From NCBI GenBank assembly GCA_964486935.1, contig CAZAPG010000046.1:1-61011 (forward strand): a stretch of 61,011 nt of DNA. Reading direction: 5' to 3'. Each line of letters begins with the position of its first letter. Within the stretch, counting starts at the first letter, position 1. Both the position numbers and the translations under genes were made by a program. Positions 22,665 through 31,984 of this stretch are shown piece by piece. A model generated the notes under the pieces. The model ran no database searches. It saw nothing but the letters and a program-made list of their open reading frames with translations, and was not told the DNA's origin. This stretch comes from CAZAPG01 sp964486935. Lineage in GTDB: Bacteria > Chloroflexota > Anaerolineae > 4572-78 > J111.

Positions 22665-23797
22665 ACCTGGAAGAATTATTGCAGCAATATCCGCTCAAAA
22701 GGATTCACCCGGAAGATGGGATGGCCGTAACCCACGAGGTATGGGACGAGGCCCACGAATACCATCGCAAATCTCAAAATTTGCAAATGGTTTTGGCGCG
22801 CGGCTCCGGCATTATTACCGGCCTGGAGGTGATTGCCAGCGACCCGCCCGATACGTCGATGTATATTTTGCCGGGCGTTGCCGTTGACCCAGCCGGGCAA
22901 ATTATTTTACTGCCCCAGCCGGTTTCTTATGATATTGGACACGAAATGGCCGGGCGGCTGCACGTGCTGCTCAGTTACAGCGAGAGCCGCTCTAAGGGTC
23001 AAAATGGCAAAAAAGAAGGAGAGGACGCGCCGCTCTACATTCATTCGGAGTTTACCATTACCGCCCAAACCGTGTTGCCCAACACCCCTTACGTTGAGTT
23101 AGCCAGAGTCAACCGCAGCGACCGCGACGCGCCCTTTACCAACGCCCAAAACCCGGCCCAACCCGGCCCCAACGAGATTGACCTGCGCTTTCGGCGCGAG
23201 GTTGGCCTGCCGCCCCAGGTGAGCATTGCGGTCAGTTATTTGGGCCAGGTAAAAGAGCGCAAGCATGGCCGGGGGGTTGGCTATTTGGCCCAACACCTGA
23301 ACCATTCGGATAAATATCACACCACCTTTGAAGACGGGGTCACGCTGGGGCCGGGCATTGTAACCAGCACCCTGGTTTATCTGGTGGGGCAGGGCGAGTT
23401 TGAACTGGACCAGGGCCAGATTAATGGCTTGCGCAATTACGTGCAGCGCGGCAAAGGCACGCTGCTGCTGGAAAGTGTTGACCCGCCCGCCGAGGAGTCA
23501 TTTTTAAATTTTTTAAAGGCGGCCAATATGCCGCTGGAGGAGATTAATTTTGGGCATCGTCTATTGACCCAGCCCCACCTGTTTGCCGCCCCGCCCGCCG
23601 GTTTTGAAACCCAGGGTACTCCCAAAATTATGGCTTCCGAAGGCGTAATTTTTTCTACCTATAATTACGGCCTGTTGTGGCAGGGCGAGCGCAAAGGCAG
23701 ATTGGCCTCACGCGACGAGATTCGTTCAGCCATGGAATGGGGATGCAACCTTGTCACTTACGCCATCCAGCGCCGCCGAACGGGCGGCAAACGCTAA
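22661..23797 (+). CDS. eCIS accessory structural protein with DUF4159-like C-terminus
   Basis: 378 residues. The N-terminal third has a phage-tail-like motif: HEVWDEAHEYHRKSQNLQMV helix, GSGIITGLEVIASDPPDTSM and PGVAVDPAGQIILLPQP, typical of fibre or baseplate attachment proteins. Residues about 240-370 resemble a DUF4159/GATase-like fold (GLRNYVQRGKGTLLLESVDP). No enzyme residues are evident. It starts 4 bases inside the Pvc12-like gene, so it belongs to the structural operon. A role as fibre adaptor or host-recognition base is inferred; a classical Pvc13 fibre is not seen here. Confidence 0.65.
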   Translation: MNLEELLQQYPLKRIHPEDGMAVTHEVWDEAHEYHRKSQNLQMVLARGSGIITGLEVIASDPPDTSMYILPGVAVDPAGQIILLPQPVSYDIGHEMAGRLHVLLSYSESRSKGQNGKKEGEDAPLYIHSEFTITAQTVLPNTPYVELARVNRSDRDAPFTNAQNPAQPGPNEIDLRFRREVGLPPQVSIAVSYLGQVKERKHGRGVGYLAQHLNHSDKYHTTFEDGVTLGPGIVTSTLVYLVGQGEFELDQGQINGLRNYVQRGKGTLLLESVDPPAEESFLNFLKAANMPLEEINFGHRLLTQPHLFAAPPAGFETQGTPKIMASEGVIFSTYNYGLLWQGERKGRLASRDEIRSAMEWGCNLVTYAIQRRRTGGKR

Positions 23798-23812
23798 AGG
23801 CAACTGTAATTA

Positions 23813-26065
23813 ATGAGTCAGCAGGACAAATTAGAGGTTATCGACAAAGAAGGCTGGCGCAGAACCTACCCCCTGCAAAAATCTATCATCCACATTGGTA
23901 GCGATGCCAGAAACGATATTATTTTAGAAAGCGGGCGCGGCAGCGGGGTAAGCGCCCGCCATTTGCAATTGATTGCGGCCAATCACGGCGCCGGCTACCA
24001 GTTGGTCAACCTGGGCGAAACGGAAATCATCCTGACCGGCCCCGGCGAGCAACTGCTGCCCCCCCACGCCGTTACCCAACTCGGCAACGGCGATACCATT
24101 AACCTGGGCGAATTCACCCTGATTTTTCACAGCAGCGGCAGCAGTCCGGGGCCTGGCCCAATGAGCGCCGCCGCGCCCGGCAAAAGCCAAAACATCGGCC
24201 TGGCGATATTGCTGCCTCAATTGCGCCTGGCCCCCTACCAGTCTATTGAGGGGCTGGTTCGATTGCAAAATTTGGGCCAGCAGACCGCCCAGTTTGAGCT
24301 TGAGCTTTTGGGATTGGACCACGATTGTTACGATATTGAGCCGGGGCCGTTGCTCTCCTCCGGGGCCGAGCGCGAGGTGCTGTTTCGGCTGCACCACCGG
24401 GGCGGCAAACCCCTGGCCGGACAGGTCGAGTTGACCATTGTTGCCGCCGCGCCCAAAGCCTATTGGGGTGAGCAGGCCAAAAGTTCGCAAATCATCGAGA
24501 TACTGCCGGCGTATCGCCACAAATTAAAAATTCTGCGGCCCGGCCAGCCCGACACGCAAGCCGTGGATGACGAGCAACTGCTGACGCCCAAGGCCGGGGG
24601 AGAGTTGCGCGCCCGTCCGCAGCAAGATGCCGGGGCGACTATTCCCCAGGGCGCCGCACCCGACGCCGCCCAATTGTGGGGCCAGCCGGCAGAACCCGTT
24701 CCGGCCCAGCCGCCAACCACCCTAAAACTCCAGGCCAAAACGCCGCCGGTCGCGCCGCCTCCAACAGCAGCCGATGAAGAAGCATCGGAAATTTGGGGGA
24801 CAACTTCCGGCGAAACCACGCCTTCGCCGCCGCCCCCCCCGCCAGCGCCGCCGCCCAGCGCCGAAGATGCCGATTTGTGGGGCGCGCCATCCGAACAACC
24901 GGCGGTTGAACCGCCAACCCCAAAAATATCGCCGCCCGCCGCCGAAGAGTTGCCGGAGGATTGGTGGCAAACGCCCGCGCCGCCGGCTGCCCCCCCCCGG
25001 CCAGAGCCGGAGGACTCGTGGCCGGGCATTGCGCCCGAGGCCGACGTGCAGCCCCGCGCGCGAGACCGGGTTAGCTCCGATACCTTTGCCGCCTTACCCG
25101 CCCCGCCGCCAACCACCGAACCCGCTGCAATAGAGGCCGGCATTCCACCCAGAGAAGGGCGGACAGAAACTCCGGCGGTAGCCTGGTCGCCACAGCCGCA
25201 AACGTTCCCCGCAGAAGCCCAACCAGAGCCGCCGACGGTCACAGATGAATCTGCCGCAAAAGAAGCAGACTCGGCGGTAAAAAAATGGTGGACTCGCCTG
25301 CGGCAACGCTTCTTGGCGGTGCGGGCTGAACCGGCGCAGAAAAGTTCGGCAACCCCGACCACAACGGCGCAAATTTCCGAAGCCGTAACCGAAGTAACTA
25401 CTGCGCAGGCCGGCGCGCCGGCAGCGGCAGAAACTGCGCCGCCGGAGGCTGAACTCCCGGCGGAAATTGCGCCCCGGGAACCAATCGAGACCGAGGCCAA
25501 AGCGGTCGAAGCGGAAGCGCCGGCGGAAGGGGCAGAAACTACACCCCCGGCAGCGGTAACTGAAGCGTCAACCGAGGCCGCCGCTGAGCCGTTGCCGGGC
25601 GATGAAATCGAAGAAGCGGAGGCGGCGGCCCAACCGGACATCGAAGCCGAAGCAATCTCCCAACCGGAAAGCAGGGCGGACTTGCCGCCAATTCAGCCCG
25701 AAACTCAACCGGCTGAGGAGCTGGCCGCCGCCGTTGAAACAGAGGTTGAAGCAGAAGGCGACGAAGCGCCGGAGACTCTGGTGGTTGAAGAGGAGCCGTT
25801 CAAACTCAAAAGCCGGCCAGAAACGCCGCCGCCCGCCCAACACGAGGTACCGGCAGAACTTGAAGACCTGTGGGCTGCCGACGCCGAACCGGAGGCGCTG
25901 CCGGAGATGGAACAAAAGCAGGTTATCAAACTGAAGGCCAGTTCCGCGCCGCCATTAGAGCCGCACCCGGCGGAGTCGGAACCCGAGGTGCCGCCGGAGG
26001 TTGAGGATTGGTGGTCTACCGAGGCGGAAACCGTGACCGAAGAGCAACCCTCTCAGAAAGATTAG
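23813..26065 (+). CDS. FHA-domain protein with repeated acidic-Trp motifs
   Basis: 750 residues. An N-terminal FHA domain (about 1-100; IHIGSDARNDIIL, GSGVSARHLQLI) reads phosphothreonine. An Ig-like domain follows (about 125-240). The remaining 500 residues are disordered, rich in Ala/Glu/Pro. They hold seven motifs of the form [DE]xWx (LWGQP, EIWGT, DLWGA, DWWQT, DSWPG, DLWAA, DWWST), three of them preceded by a KL[KQ] peptide and a Pro run. An amphipathic KKWWTRLRQRFLAV helix lies near residue 490. It is probably a scaffold joining the baseplate (the Pvc12-like N-terminus carries the same motif) to phospho-signalling. No signal peptide or TM. Confidence 0.78.
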   Translation: MSQQDKLEVIDKEGWRRTYPLQKSIIHIGSDARNDIILESGRGSGVSARHLQLIAANHGAGYQLVNLGETEIILTGPGEQLLPPHAVTQLGNGDTINLGEFTLIFHSSGSSPGPGPMSAAAPGKSQNIGLAILLPQLRLAPYQSIEGLVRLQNLGQQTAQFELELLGLDHDCYDIEPGPLLSSGAEREVLFRLHHRGGKPLAGQVELTIVAAAPKAYWGEQAKSSQIIEILPAYRHKLKILRPGQPDTQAVDDEQLLTPKAGGELRARPQQDAGATIPQGAAPDAAQLWGQPAEPVPAQPPTTLKLQAKTPPVAPPPTAADEEASEIWGTTSGETTPSPPPPPPAPPPSAEDADLWGAPSEQPAVEPPTPKISPPAAEELPEDWWQTPAPPAAPPRPEPEDSWPGIAPEADVQPRARDRVSSDTFAALPAPPPTTEPAAIEAGIPPREGRTETPAVAWSPQPQTFPAEAQPEPPTVTDESAAKEADSAVKKWWTRLRQRFLAVRAEPAQKSSATPTTTAQISEAVTEVTTAQAGAPAAAETAPPEAELPAEIAPREPIETEAKAVEAEAPAEGAETTPPAAVTEASTEAAAEPLPGDEIEEAEAAAQPDIEAEAISQPESRADLPPIQPETQPAEELAAAVETEVEAEGDEAPETLVVEEEPFKLKSRPETPPPAQHEVPAELEDLWAADAEPEALPEMEQKQVIKLKASSAPPLEPHPAESEPEVPPEVEDWWSTEAETVTEEQPSQKD

Positions 26066-26069
26066 AGGC

Positions 26070-28718
26070 TTGAGTAGAGTCAAACCTACATCCCAGAAAA
26101 AAATATGGGGGTTAGTTTTGGGCCTGATAACATTAGGGCTGCTGGCTTTGTTTTGGCTAAACATTGGCCGGGCATGGGCGCAGGGCGACTCGCTGGCGGC
26201 AACCATTAGCGGGGTTGAGAGCGACACATTTCCGTGGGTCACGGTTCATCTATCGGTGCATACTGAAGATGGCCCGCTGACAGGGTTGACTTCATCTGAC
26301 TTTGAGATTTTTGAAGCCGACTCGATTGTGCCGGCCTCATCCGTAACCGTTGAAAGCGAGTCGCTGGAGGGGCTGCGATTGGTGCTGGCCCTGGATATCA
26401 GCCTGCCCAACCCCAACGATTTTGCCCAAATGAAGGCAACGGCCCAGGCGTTGGTTAAAACGATGGGGCCAGGTGACCGGGTGGCCATTGTCAGCTTTGC
26501 CGAGGATGTCATCCTGGTTCATGATTTCACCAACAACACCCAGGAGCTACAAACGTTTATTGACAATCTGGAGCCGGATTTGAGTTTCACGGCCTCGCAC
26601 CAGGCCATTAGCGAAGCGGTAAACCTGTTGGAGCAGCAAAGCGGCTCCCTCAAATCGGTCATCGTAATAACCGATAGCCGCGATAACACCGGGGCTGCCG
26701 GCGTTGATGAAACGATGGAGCGCGCTCAAGCGGCCGGGGTAGCGGTTTATGTGCTTGGCTTTGGCAACAAGGTTAACAACGATCCCCTGTTAAGCCGGGT
26801 GTCCCAAACCGGAGGGCAATATTTTACCCTGCCCGGCGCACAGGCGCTGGAATCGACCGGGTTGGGGCTGGTTGAACGATTGCGGCAGGGTTACAAAGTT
26901 ACTTTCTTATCGGGTCTGAAAGCAACCGATACCGAACAGCCATTCACCGTGGTTATTGCCGGCCGGGGGCAAGAGGTACGGTTACAAAGCCAATTTGTTA
27001 CCCAATCGGGCGCTGTCAGCGTGAGTTTGCCCGGCTTTAACCAGGGACAAACCGTGGCCGGCAAGTTGAATTTATCGGCGCAGGTTTCGGCGCCGGCCCC
27101 GGAGGTTTCGGTTGAATACATTTTGGATGGCGAACTGCTGGCAGAAACCGGCGAACCGCCTTACGCCGCCGCCTTTGATACCGCCACAGCGCCACCCGGC
27201 CCGCACACCCTGGTTGTCAAAGCCATTGACAGCGCCGGGAATACAGGTCAAACCGAGGCAAGTTTTAACATTGCCCGGCCTATTGCCATTACCCTGCCCA
27301 TTACCCCCACCGAGGTTGAGTTGGGCGAACCGGTTGTCATCAATCCGCAGGTAGAGGTGGACCCAAACGCCGAAAGCGTAACCGTAGAGTTTTTGTTTGA
27401 CGGCCAGGTACGGCAAACTATTTCCAGCCCGCCTTATGCGTTCACCCTTGACAGCAGCGAGTATTTAATCGGGCCGCACACCATTACCGTGCGCGTTGAG
27501 GATAACTGGGGGCAAACCGCCGAAAATGGCCGCGCCATCCAATTTTTACCGCCGGTTGTAGAGCCGGCCTGGGCCAAACAACTCAGAACCTGGTTGGGGG
27601 TCGACCGGCCCACTTTCAACCGCTGGCGCGCCATTGCCGGCCAGATATTTGTGGTTACGGTGGCTGTAGCGGCTATTGCGGCCAATTTATTACTGGCCCT
27701 GCTCATTTTGCGCAGTATGGCCAAAGCGCACAAAAAAGCCAGCCGCCAGAAGCGTTTTGTGCAAATTGCTAATTTGGGCAACATTGCCAGCCGGTATCAA
27801 CTACAAGCCGAGGAAACGCTGGGCGACCTGAATTTTTATTTTACGTTTAGAGGAATAGAGTTACCGCAAGTGGGCGTTGCTTCAGCCGTATCATCTGCCG
27901 GCCCGGCCAGATACCGGCCTCAAACTGCGCCGGTTCCGCCCAAAGCGGCCCCGTCAGTTGCCCCACCATCTTCCGCGCCCCGACCCTCAATGAGCCAGCA
28001 AACCCCCAGCCAGACCCTAAAAACGGCCAAAAGTGTGGGGGCAGGCGCGCATGGTTGCGCTTCTACCCTGTCGAGTATTTTGCGGCCCTTGAGCCAGCTT
28101 TTGCCGGGGTCGGCGGGCCGTTCGGTGCGGGTGCTGGACCAGCAGTTGCAAACAGGCCGCAGTGCGGTGCAAAGAACCACCTACGCCCCGCAGCAAATGG
28201 CCAGGGCAGCGGGCCAACTACAAAGGCAGGTTGGCAAAGTAACGCCGGCCGCAGCAGGCGGCCAGCGCCCGGTTAGAGAGCCACGTTCCCGCACCGACAC
28301 GGATATTATCTCAACCCAGCCTCCCCCACCGCCGCCGGCATCGACGCCCCACCCTGTGGTTGCCGCCGCGCCTGCGCCCGTTGCCAACGGCAGCCATTCC
28401 ATCACCGATTTTTGGGTGGAAACGCCCGTCATCGAGCCGGGGCAAATGCTGAATATCGACCTGACCATTGCGCCGCTCGACCCGTATCAGCGGCAGATTT
28501 ACAACTTCAGCCTCAAATCCAGACCAGCCGAACAGCAAAATAGCGCCCCCGTTAGCCAGCAGGATAGTATTGAAGTGGCCGGGATATCCTGGCCCAGGCG
28601 CGTTTTGCCGGTGATGATGGTGATTTTGCAAGTTATCATTGTTACCTTTGGCATCTTTTATCTGGCGTTGTGGCGATTGACTGGGGTGAACCTGTTAAAC
28701 TGGCTTATTGCCGGCTAA
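26070..28718 (+). CDS. Membrane protein with VWA and Ig-like domains
   Basis: 882 residues from TTG 26070, four bases after the preceding stop; the start is uncertain, with no good Shine-Dalgarno. TM/signal segment at about 12-33, then a VWA domain (about 100-280) with DISLP in the MIDAS position and VIVITDSRDN; DxSxP instead of DxSxS means the metal site is degenerate. Two Ig-like modules follow (about 310-490), a second TM (about 525-555, VVTVAVAAIAANLLLALLIL), a Pro-rich domain, and a third TM near the C-terminus (about 850-875). Co-directional and nearly contiguous with the FHA genes. I infer an envelope platform that could anchor the injection system or sense surface contact. Confidence 0.78.
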   Translation: MSRVKPTSQKKIWGLVLGLITLGLLALFWLNIGRAWAQGDSLAATISGVESDTFPWVTVHLSVHTEDGPLTGLTSSDFEIFEADSIVPASSVTVESESLEGLRLVLALDISLPNPNDFAQMKATAQALVKTMGPGDRVAIVSFAEDVILVHDFTNNTQELQTFIDNLEPDLSFTASHQAISEAVNLLEQQSGSLKSVIVITDSRDNTGAAGVDETMERAQAAGVAVYVLGFGNKVNNDPLLSRVSQTGGQYFTLPGAQALESTGLGLVERLRQGYKVTFLSGLKATDTEQPFTVVIAGRGQEVRLQSQFVTQSGAVSVSLPGFNQGQTVAGKLNLSAQVSAPAPEVSVEYILDGELLAETGEPPYAAAFDTATAPPGPHTLVVKAIDSAGNTGQTEASFNIARPIAITLPITPTEVELGEPVVINPQVEVDPNAESVTVEFLFDGQVRQTISSPPYAFTLDSSEYLIGPHTITVRVEDNWGQTAENGRAIQFLPPVVEPAWAKQLRTWLGVDRPTFNRWRAIAGQIFVVTVAVAAIAANLLLALLILRSMAKAHKKASRQKRFVQIANLGNIASRYQLQAEETLGDLNFYFTFRGIELPQVGVASAVSSAGPARYRPQTAPVPPKAAPSVAPPSSAPRPSMSQQTPSQTLKTAKSVGAGAHGCASTLSSILRPLSQLLPGSAGRSVRVLDQQLQTGRSAVQRTTYAPQQMARAAGQLQRQVGKVTPAAAGGQRPVREPRSRTDTDIISTQPPPPPPASTPHPVVAAAPAPVANGSHSITDFWVETPVIEPGQMLNIDLTIAPLDPYQRQIYNFSLKSRPAEQQNSAPVSQQDSIEVAGISWPRRVLPVMMVILQVIIVTFGIFYLALWRLTGVNLLNWLIAG

Positions 28719-28807
28719 GATAAAAACAGCTAACCCGCAACCTTTTACTTAATTTTGAGACTAGAGTGATAGAGACATCCCGCCGGTAGTTGCTCAGGAG
28801 AAAATTT

Positions 28808-31800
28808 GTGGCACACCAGGGCCAACTGGAAATTATCAACCTAAACGGCGAAATCGAGTTCTATCCGCTTGATGCCGAAAAAGGCGTTACCAATATTGGG
28901 CGACACCCCGAAAACGATATTGTGCTGGATGATGCCGGGGTGGCGCCGTTTCACGCCATGCTAGACCACCGCCAAAAACCGTACCAGATTATTGTGCTGG
29001 CCCAAGAAGGGGAAACCGTTTTAGAGGATGAGCCGCTTCCCCCCAATATAGCCACTACCCTGCAAAACTGGAACAATATTAAACTGGGCAGTTATACCCT
29101 TATTTTGGTTGAAGATGTCAGCACCACCTCTACCCAAAGCCCCAGCTTTGCCGCTACATCGCCTGGCGGCACCTTCATTTCTACCGGCGCCCCCGGCCCG
29201 GCAGAGCGACCCGCTACCCGGCCAATGCCCCCCGCGCCGGCGCCCCCTCCCCGCCCCCTGCCGGTTAGACCCATACCCCTTGCCGCGCCTACATCCCGGC
29301 CCGAAGAATCGACCGCAGCAGGCTACGGGCCAGGAGCGGCAGAACGGGCAGTGACCGGCGCAAGGCCAAACGGGATTTTTCGCAGCCGCCCGGCAGACCA
29401 ATCGGATGAGGTGATTGTCACCAATCTTTCAGAAACCGACTGGGTGGTTGATGTGGAACAAACGGCCCTGGGCCAGCTAACCATTACCAACGGCGGCGAT
29501 ATTGTGGCCGCCTTTAGCGTGGCGGTGCAGGGTTTGGATGAAGAATGGGTTGACCTGTCGCAATCTTACGTTAATTTGTACGAGGGCGAGTCGGCCACTG
29601 TTTCCATCACCATTACCCCGCCCCGGTTGGCCAGCAGCCGGGCCGGCGCGCATCATTTTGCCATCATTGTTACCTCGCCCAACTACCCTGGCCGGATGAG
29701 CCAGCGAGGCGCAACCCTGAACATTAACCCCTATTATGAATTTGCCGTTGATGAGCTATCGCCCAAGCGGCAAACCATCTCCTGGTCTAATCACGTTGGC
29801 GAAACCACCATCCCGGTGCTCAATAAAGGCAATAGTTCGGCCTCGTTTCGGCTGGAAGGCAGCGACGAAGAGCGCATGTGCAGCTTTGAATTTGACGTGC
29901 CGGGCGAGGTGGTCCCCCTGGCAACCCAGGCCGAGCTGGTGCTGCAACCCGAAGAAAGCATTGCCGTGCCCATTTCCATTACGCCGCGCAAGCGCCGCCT
30001 GATTGGCTTTCGCAAACACAGATACGGTTTCACTGTTACCACCAGCCTGGTTGACGCTCAGTTAACGCCGCGCTCGGTGCTGGGCGAGTTGTACAGCAAG
30101 GCGCTCATTGGCCCCTGGCTGCTGTTGCTGACCGGTTTGTTGCTGGTTATTCTGCTGCTCTTTTTAGCCCGGCCCCGCATTAACCTGTTTATGTTTAGCG
30201 ACGGAGGTCAAACCAAAATTATCAGCAACGGCACGCCAGTGGCTATCCGCTGGGAAGCCTCAATTTTTACCACCGACCGGACCATTGAAGCCAGCCCCGG
30301 CACAATTGAGGAATTAGAAGAGCCGGCGCCGCGGCGCGGCCTGGTAGAAACATTTCCCAAAACAAACACCGTCTACACCTTTTTTGGCGGCAACATCTTA
30401 TCCCGTTTTGCGCCTTCGATATTTCCGCCGCCGGTTAAAACACTGGAGGTAAGAATTAACCCCATTGCCCCGGAGGTCAATTTTGAGGTTGACAAAACGC
30501 TGGTGGTTGATGAGGAGGCGGTAACATTAAGCTGGCAGGTGCAGAATGCGGACAAAATAGAGCTATTCCGGCGCGTTGGCGACGCCGGCGCCATTGAATT
30601 TGTAGGCGATTTTAGCAACCAGCCGGTTTCGGCTATTCAGGCCACGCCAGAGCCAAACCAGCCCTCAACCACCTACATTTTGGTAGCCAGCAACGCCTAC
30701 GTGCCAACGCCCACCCCGCTGGCCCAGCGGGTCAACCTGCAAACGCCAACGCCTACCGCCTCGCCCACGCCGGCCATTGTGCTGTTTAACGCCAACCCCC
30801 AAACCATCAACGAAGGCGAGGCATCCCGTTTGACCTGGCTGGTCAACGGCGTGCAGGAGGTTGCCATCCAGGGCATCGATGGCTCGACCACCTTTCCGGC
30901 CAGTTACGAGGTTGAAGTGCGCCCCACCGCCTCAACCGATTATATTTTGACCGTACCCGGCGTACCGCCTGTGCCGGTGCGGGTCAACGTTATCCCGGCC
31001 ACCCCAACCCCCACCACCACCCCCGAACCGCTGGCCCCGGAAATTACCTTTTTTGTGGCCGACCCGGATGAGATTGTTAAAAATGACAGTACCGAGGTGG
31101 AACTGGCCTGGACCGTAGTTGGCACCACCACCAACGTTGAACTGAGCAGCCCCGAACTGCCCAGCCCCCTCTCTAACCTGCAAAATGAGGGCAGTTTCAT
31201 CATCACGCTCGAAGATACCGCCCTGTTTATTTTGACTGCTTTTAACGGCCCTGACAAAAAGACCAGCGCCTCGGTGCAAGTTGATGCGGTCGATGCCACC
31301 CCTACGCCTGTACCCCCCACCGCCACCCCGATACCGGCCCAAATTTTAGATTTCAAAATCATTGCGCCCGGCGCGCCCGAAGTGGTTGAGGTGTCTGCCA
31401 ATCCTCGGGTCTATCAGGTGCAAAAGAATGTCAACGTGACCTTTCAGTGGCAAACCAACAACGCCGCCAATAAAGTAATCTTTACCGAGCCGGGCGGCGC
31501 AGCCGAGGTAGGCACTGTGCCGGTCGGTCAGGTTCAAAAAACCATTACGGTGGGCGGCAACTATACCCTGGTGGCCGAAAACGCCGAAGGGCAGCAAAGC
31601 TCGCCCCGTTTGATTCAAATTCAACTGGTGGCTCCGCCGCCGCCAGACCCGCCCTTTAATGTGCTGGGCGTAGAAGATGCGCCGGGCAATAAAAACACCA
31701 TCACCTGGAACTGGACTTTTAACCCCAGCAAAAGCGATATTGTGGGCTACCGCATCTACCGGGCTACCATCCCCGGCGGCACTTTTTCGTTAGTGCCGGG

Positions 31801-31969
31801 CGCAGATGAAAGCGCCCTGCAAAAAAACAGCCCCAGACAATTTGTCGACTCGGTTACGCCCACCTGCGGCCGGGCTTACTACGTGGTGGCCGTCTACCTG
31901 GATTTGCAGGGCGTGCCAAAAGAATCGGCGGTTAGTACTAACAACTGGCAAAGTTCCCCCTGCCCCTAA
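28808..31969 (+). CDS. FHA - transmembrane - Ig-like - FN3 protein
   Basis: 1053 residues from GTG 28808 (CAGGAG 7 bases upstream); TTG 28790 lacks a ribosome site. FHA domain at about 1-105 (TNIGRHPENDIVLDDAGVAP, FHAMLD), Pro-rich linker, then beta-sandwich domains at about 200-420. A TM follows at about 434-454 (WLLLLTGLLLVILLLFLA), then several Ig-like domains separated by TPTP linkers (about 550-860), and a C-terminal FN3-like domain (GYRIYRATIPGG) ending in SSPCP. It places a phosphothreonine reader on one side of the membrane and an adhesive array on the other. There is no N-terminal signal, so the single TM probably sets the topology. Confidence 0.8.
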   Translation: MAHQGQLEIINLNGEIEFYPLDAEKGVTNIGRHPENDIVLDDAGVAPFHAMLDHRQKPYQIIVLAQEGETVLEDEPLPPNIATTLQNWNNIKLGSYTLILVEDVSTTSTQSPSFAATSPGGTFISTGAPGPAERPATRPMPPAPAPPPRPLPVRPIPLAAPTSRPEESTAAGYGPGAAERAVTGARPNGIFRSRPADQSDEVIVTNLSETDWVVDVEQTALGQLTITNGGDIVAAFSVAVQGLDEEWVDLSQSYVNLYEGESATVSITITPPRLASSRAGAHHFAIIVTSPNYPGRMSQRGATLNINPYYEFAVDELSPKRQTISWSNHVGETTIPVLNKGNSSASFRLEGSDEERMCSFEFDVPGEVVPLATQAELVLQPEESIAVPISITPRKRRLIGFRKHRYGFTVTTSLVDAQLTPRSVLGELYSKALIGPWLLLLTGLLLVILLLFLARPRINLFMFSDGGQTKIISNGTPVAIRWEASIFTTDRTIEASPGTIEELEEPAPRRGLVETFPKTNTVYTFFGGNILSRFAPSIFPPPVKTLEVRINPIAPEVNFEVDKTLVVDEEAVTLSWQVQNADKIELFRRVGDAGAIEFVGDFSNQPVSAIQATPEPNQPSTTYILVASNAYVPTPTPLAQRVNLQTPTPTASPTPAIVLFNANPQTINEGEASRLTWLVNGVQEVAIQGIDGSTTFPASYEVEVRPTASTDYILTVPGVPPVPVRVNVIPATPTPTTTPEPLAPEITFFVADPDEIVKNDSTEVELAWTVVGTTTNVELSSPELPSPLSNLQNEGSFIITLEDTALFILTAFNGPDKKTSASVQVDAVDATPTPVPPTATPIPAQILDFKIIAPGAPEVVEVSANPRVYQVQKNVNVTFQWQTNNAANKVIFTEPGGAAEVGTVPVGQVQKTITVGGNYTLVAENAEGQQSSPRLIQIQLVAPPPPDPPFNVLGVEDAPGNKNTITWNWTFNPSKSDIVGYRIYRATIPGGTFSLVPGADESALQKNSPRQFVDSVTPTCGRAYYVVAVYLDLQGVPKESAVSTNNWQSSPCP

Positions 31970-31984
31970 CAAACGAGCTTTATA

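Noticed and set aside
1..23797. Ordinary myophage prophage
   Set aside because: No terminase, portal, capsid, integrase, holin or lysin genes; the presence of DUF4157, DUF4255 and AAA+ genes and cargo-like genes indicates an eCIS.
24460..25641. 393-residue - strand frame opposite the FHA gene
   Set aside because: A Gly/Ala/Ser-rich shadow of the Ala/Pro/Glu-rich real gene; no start context.
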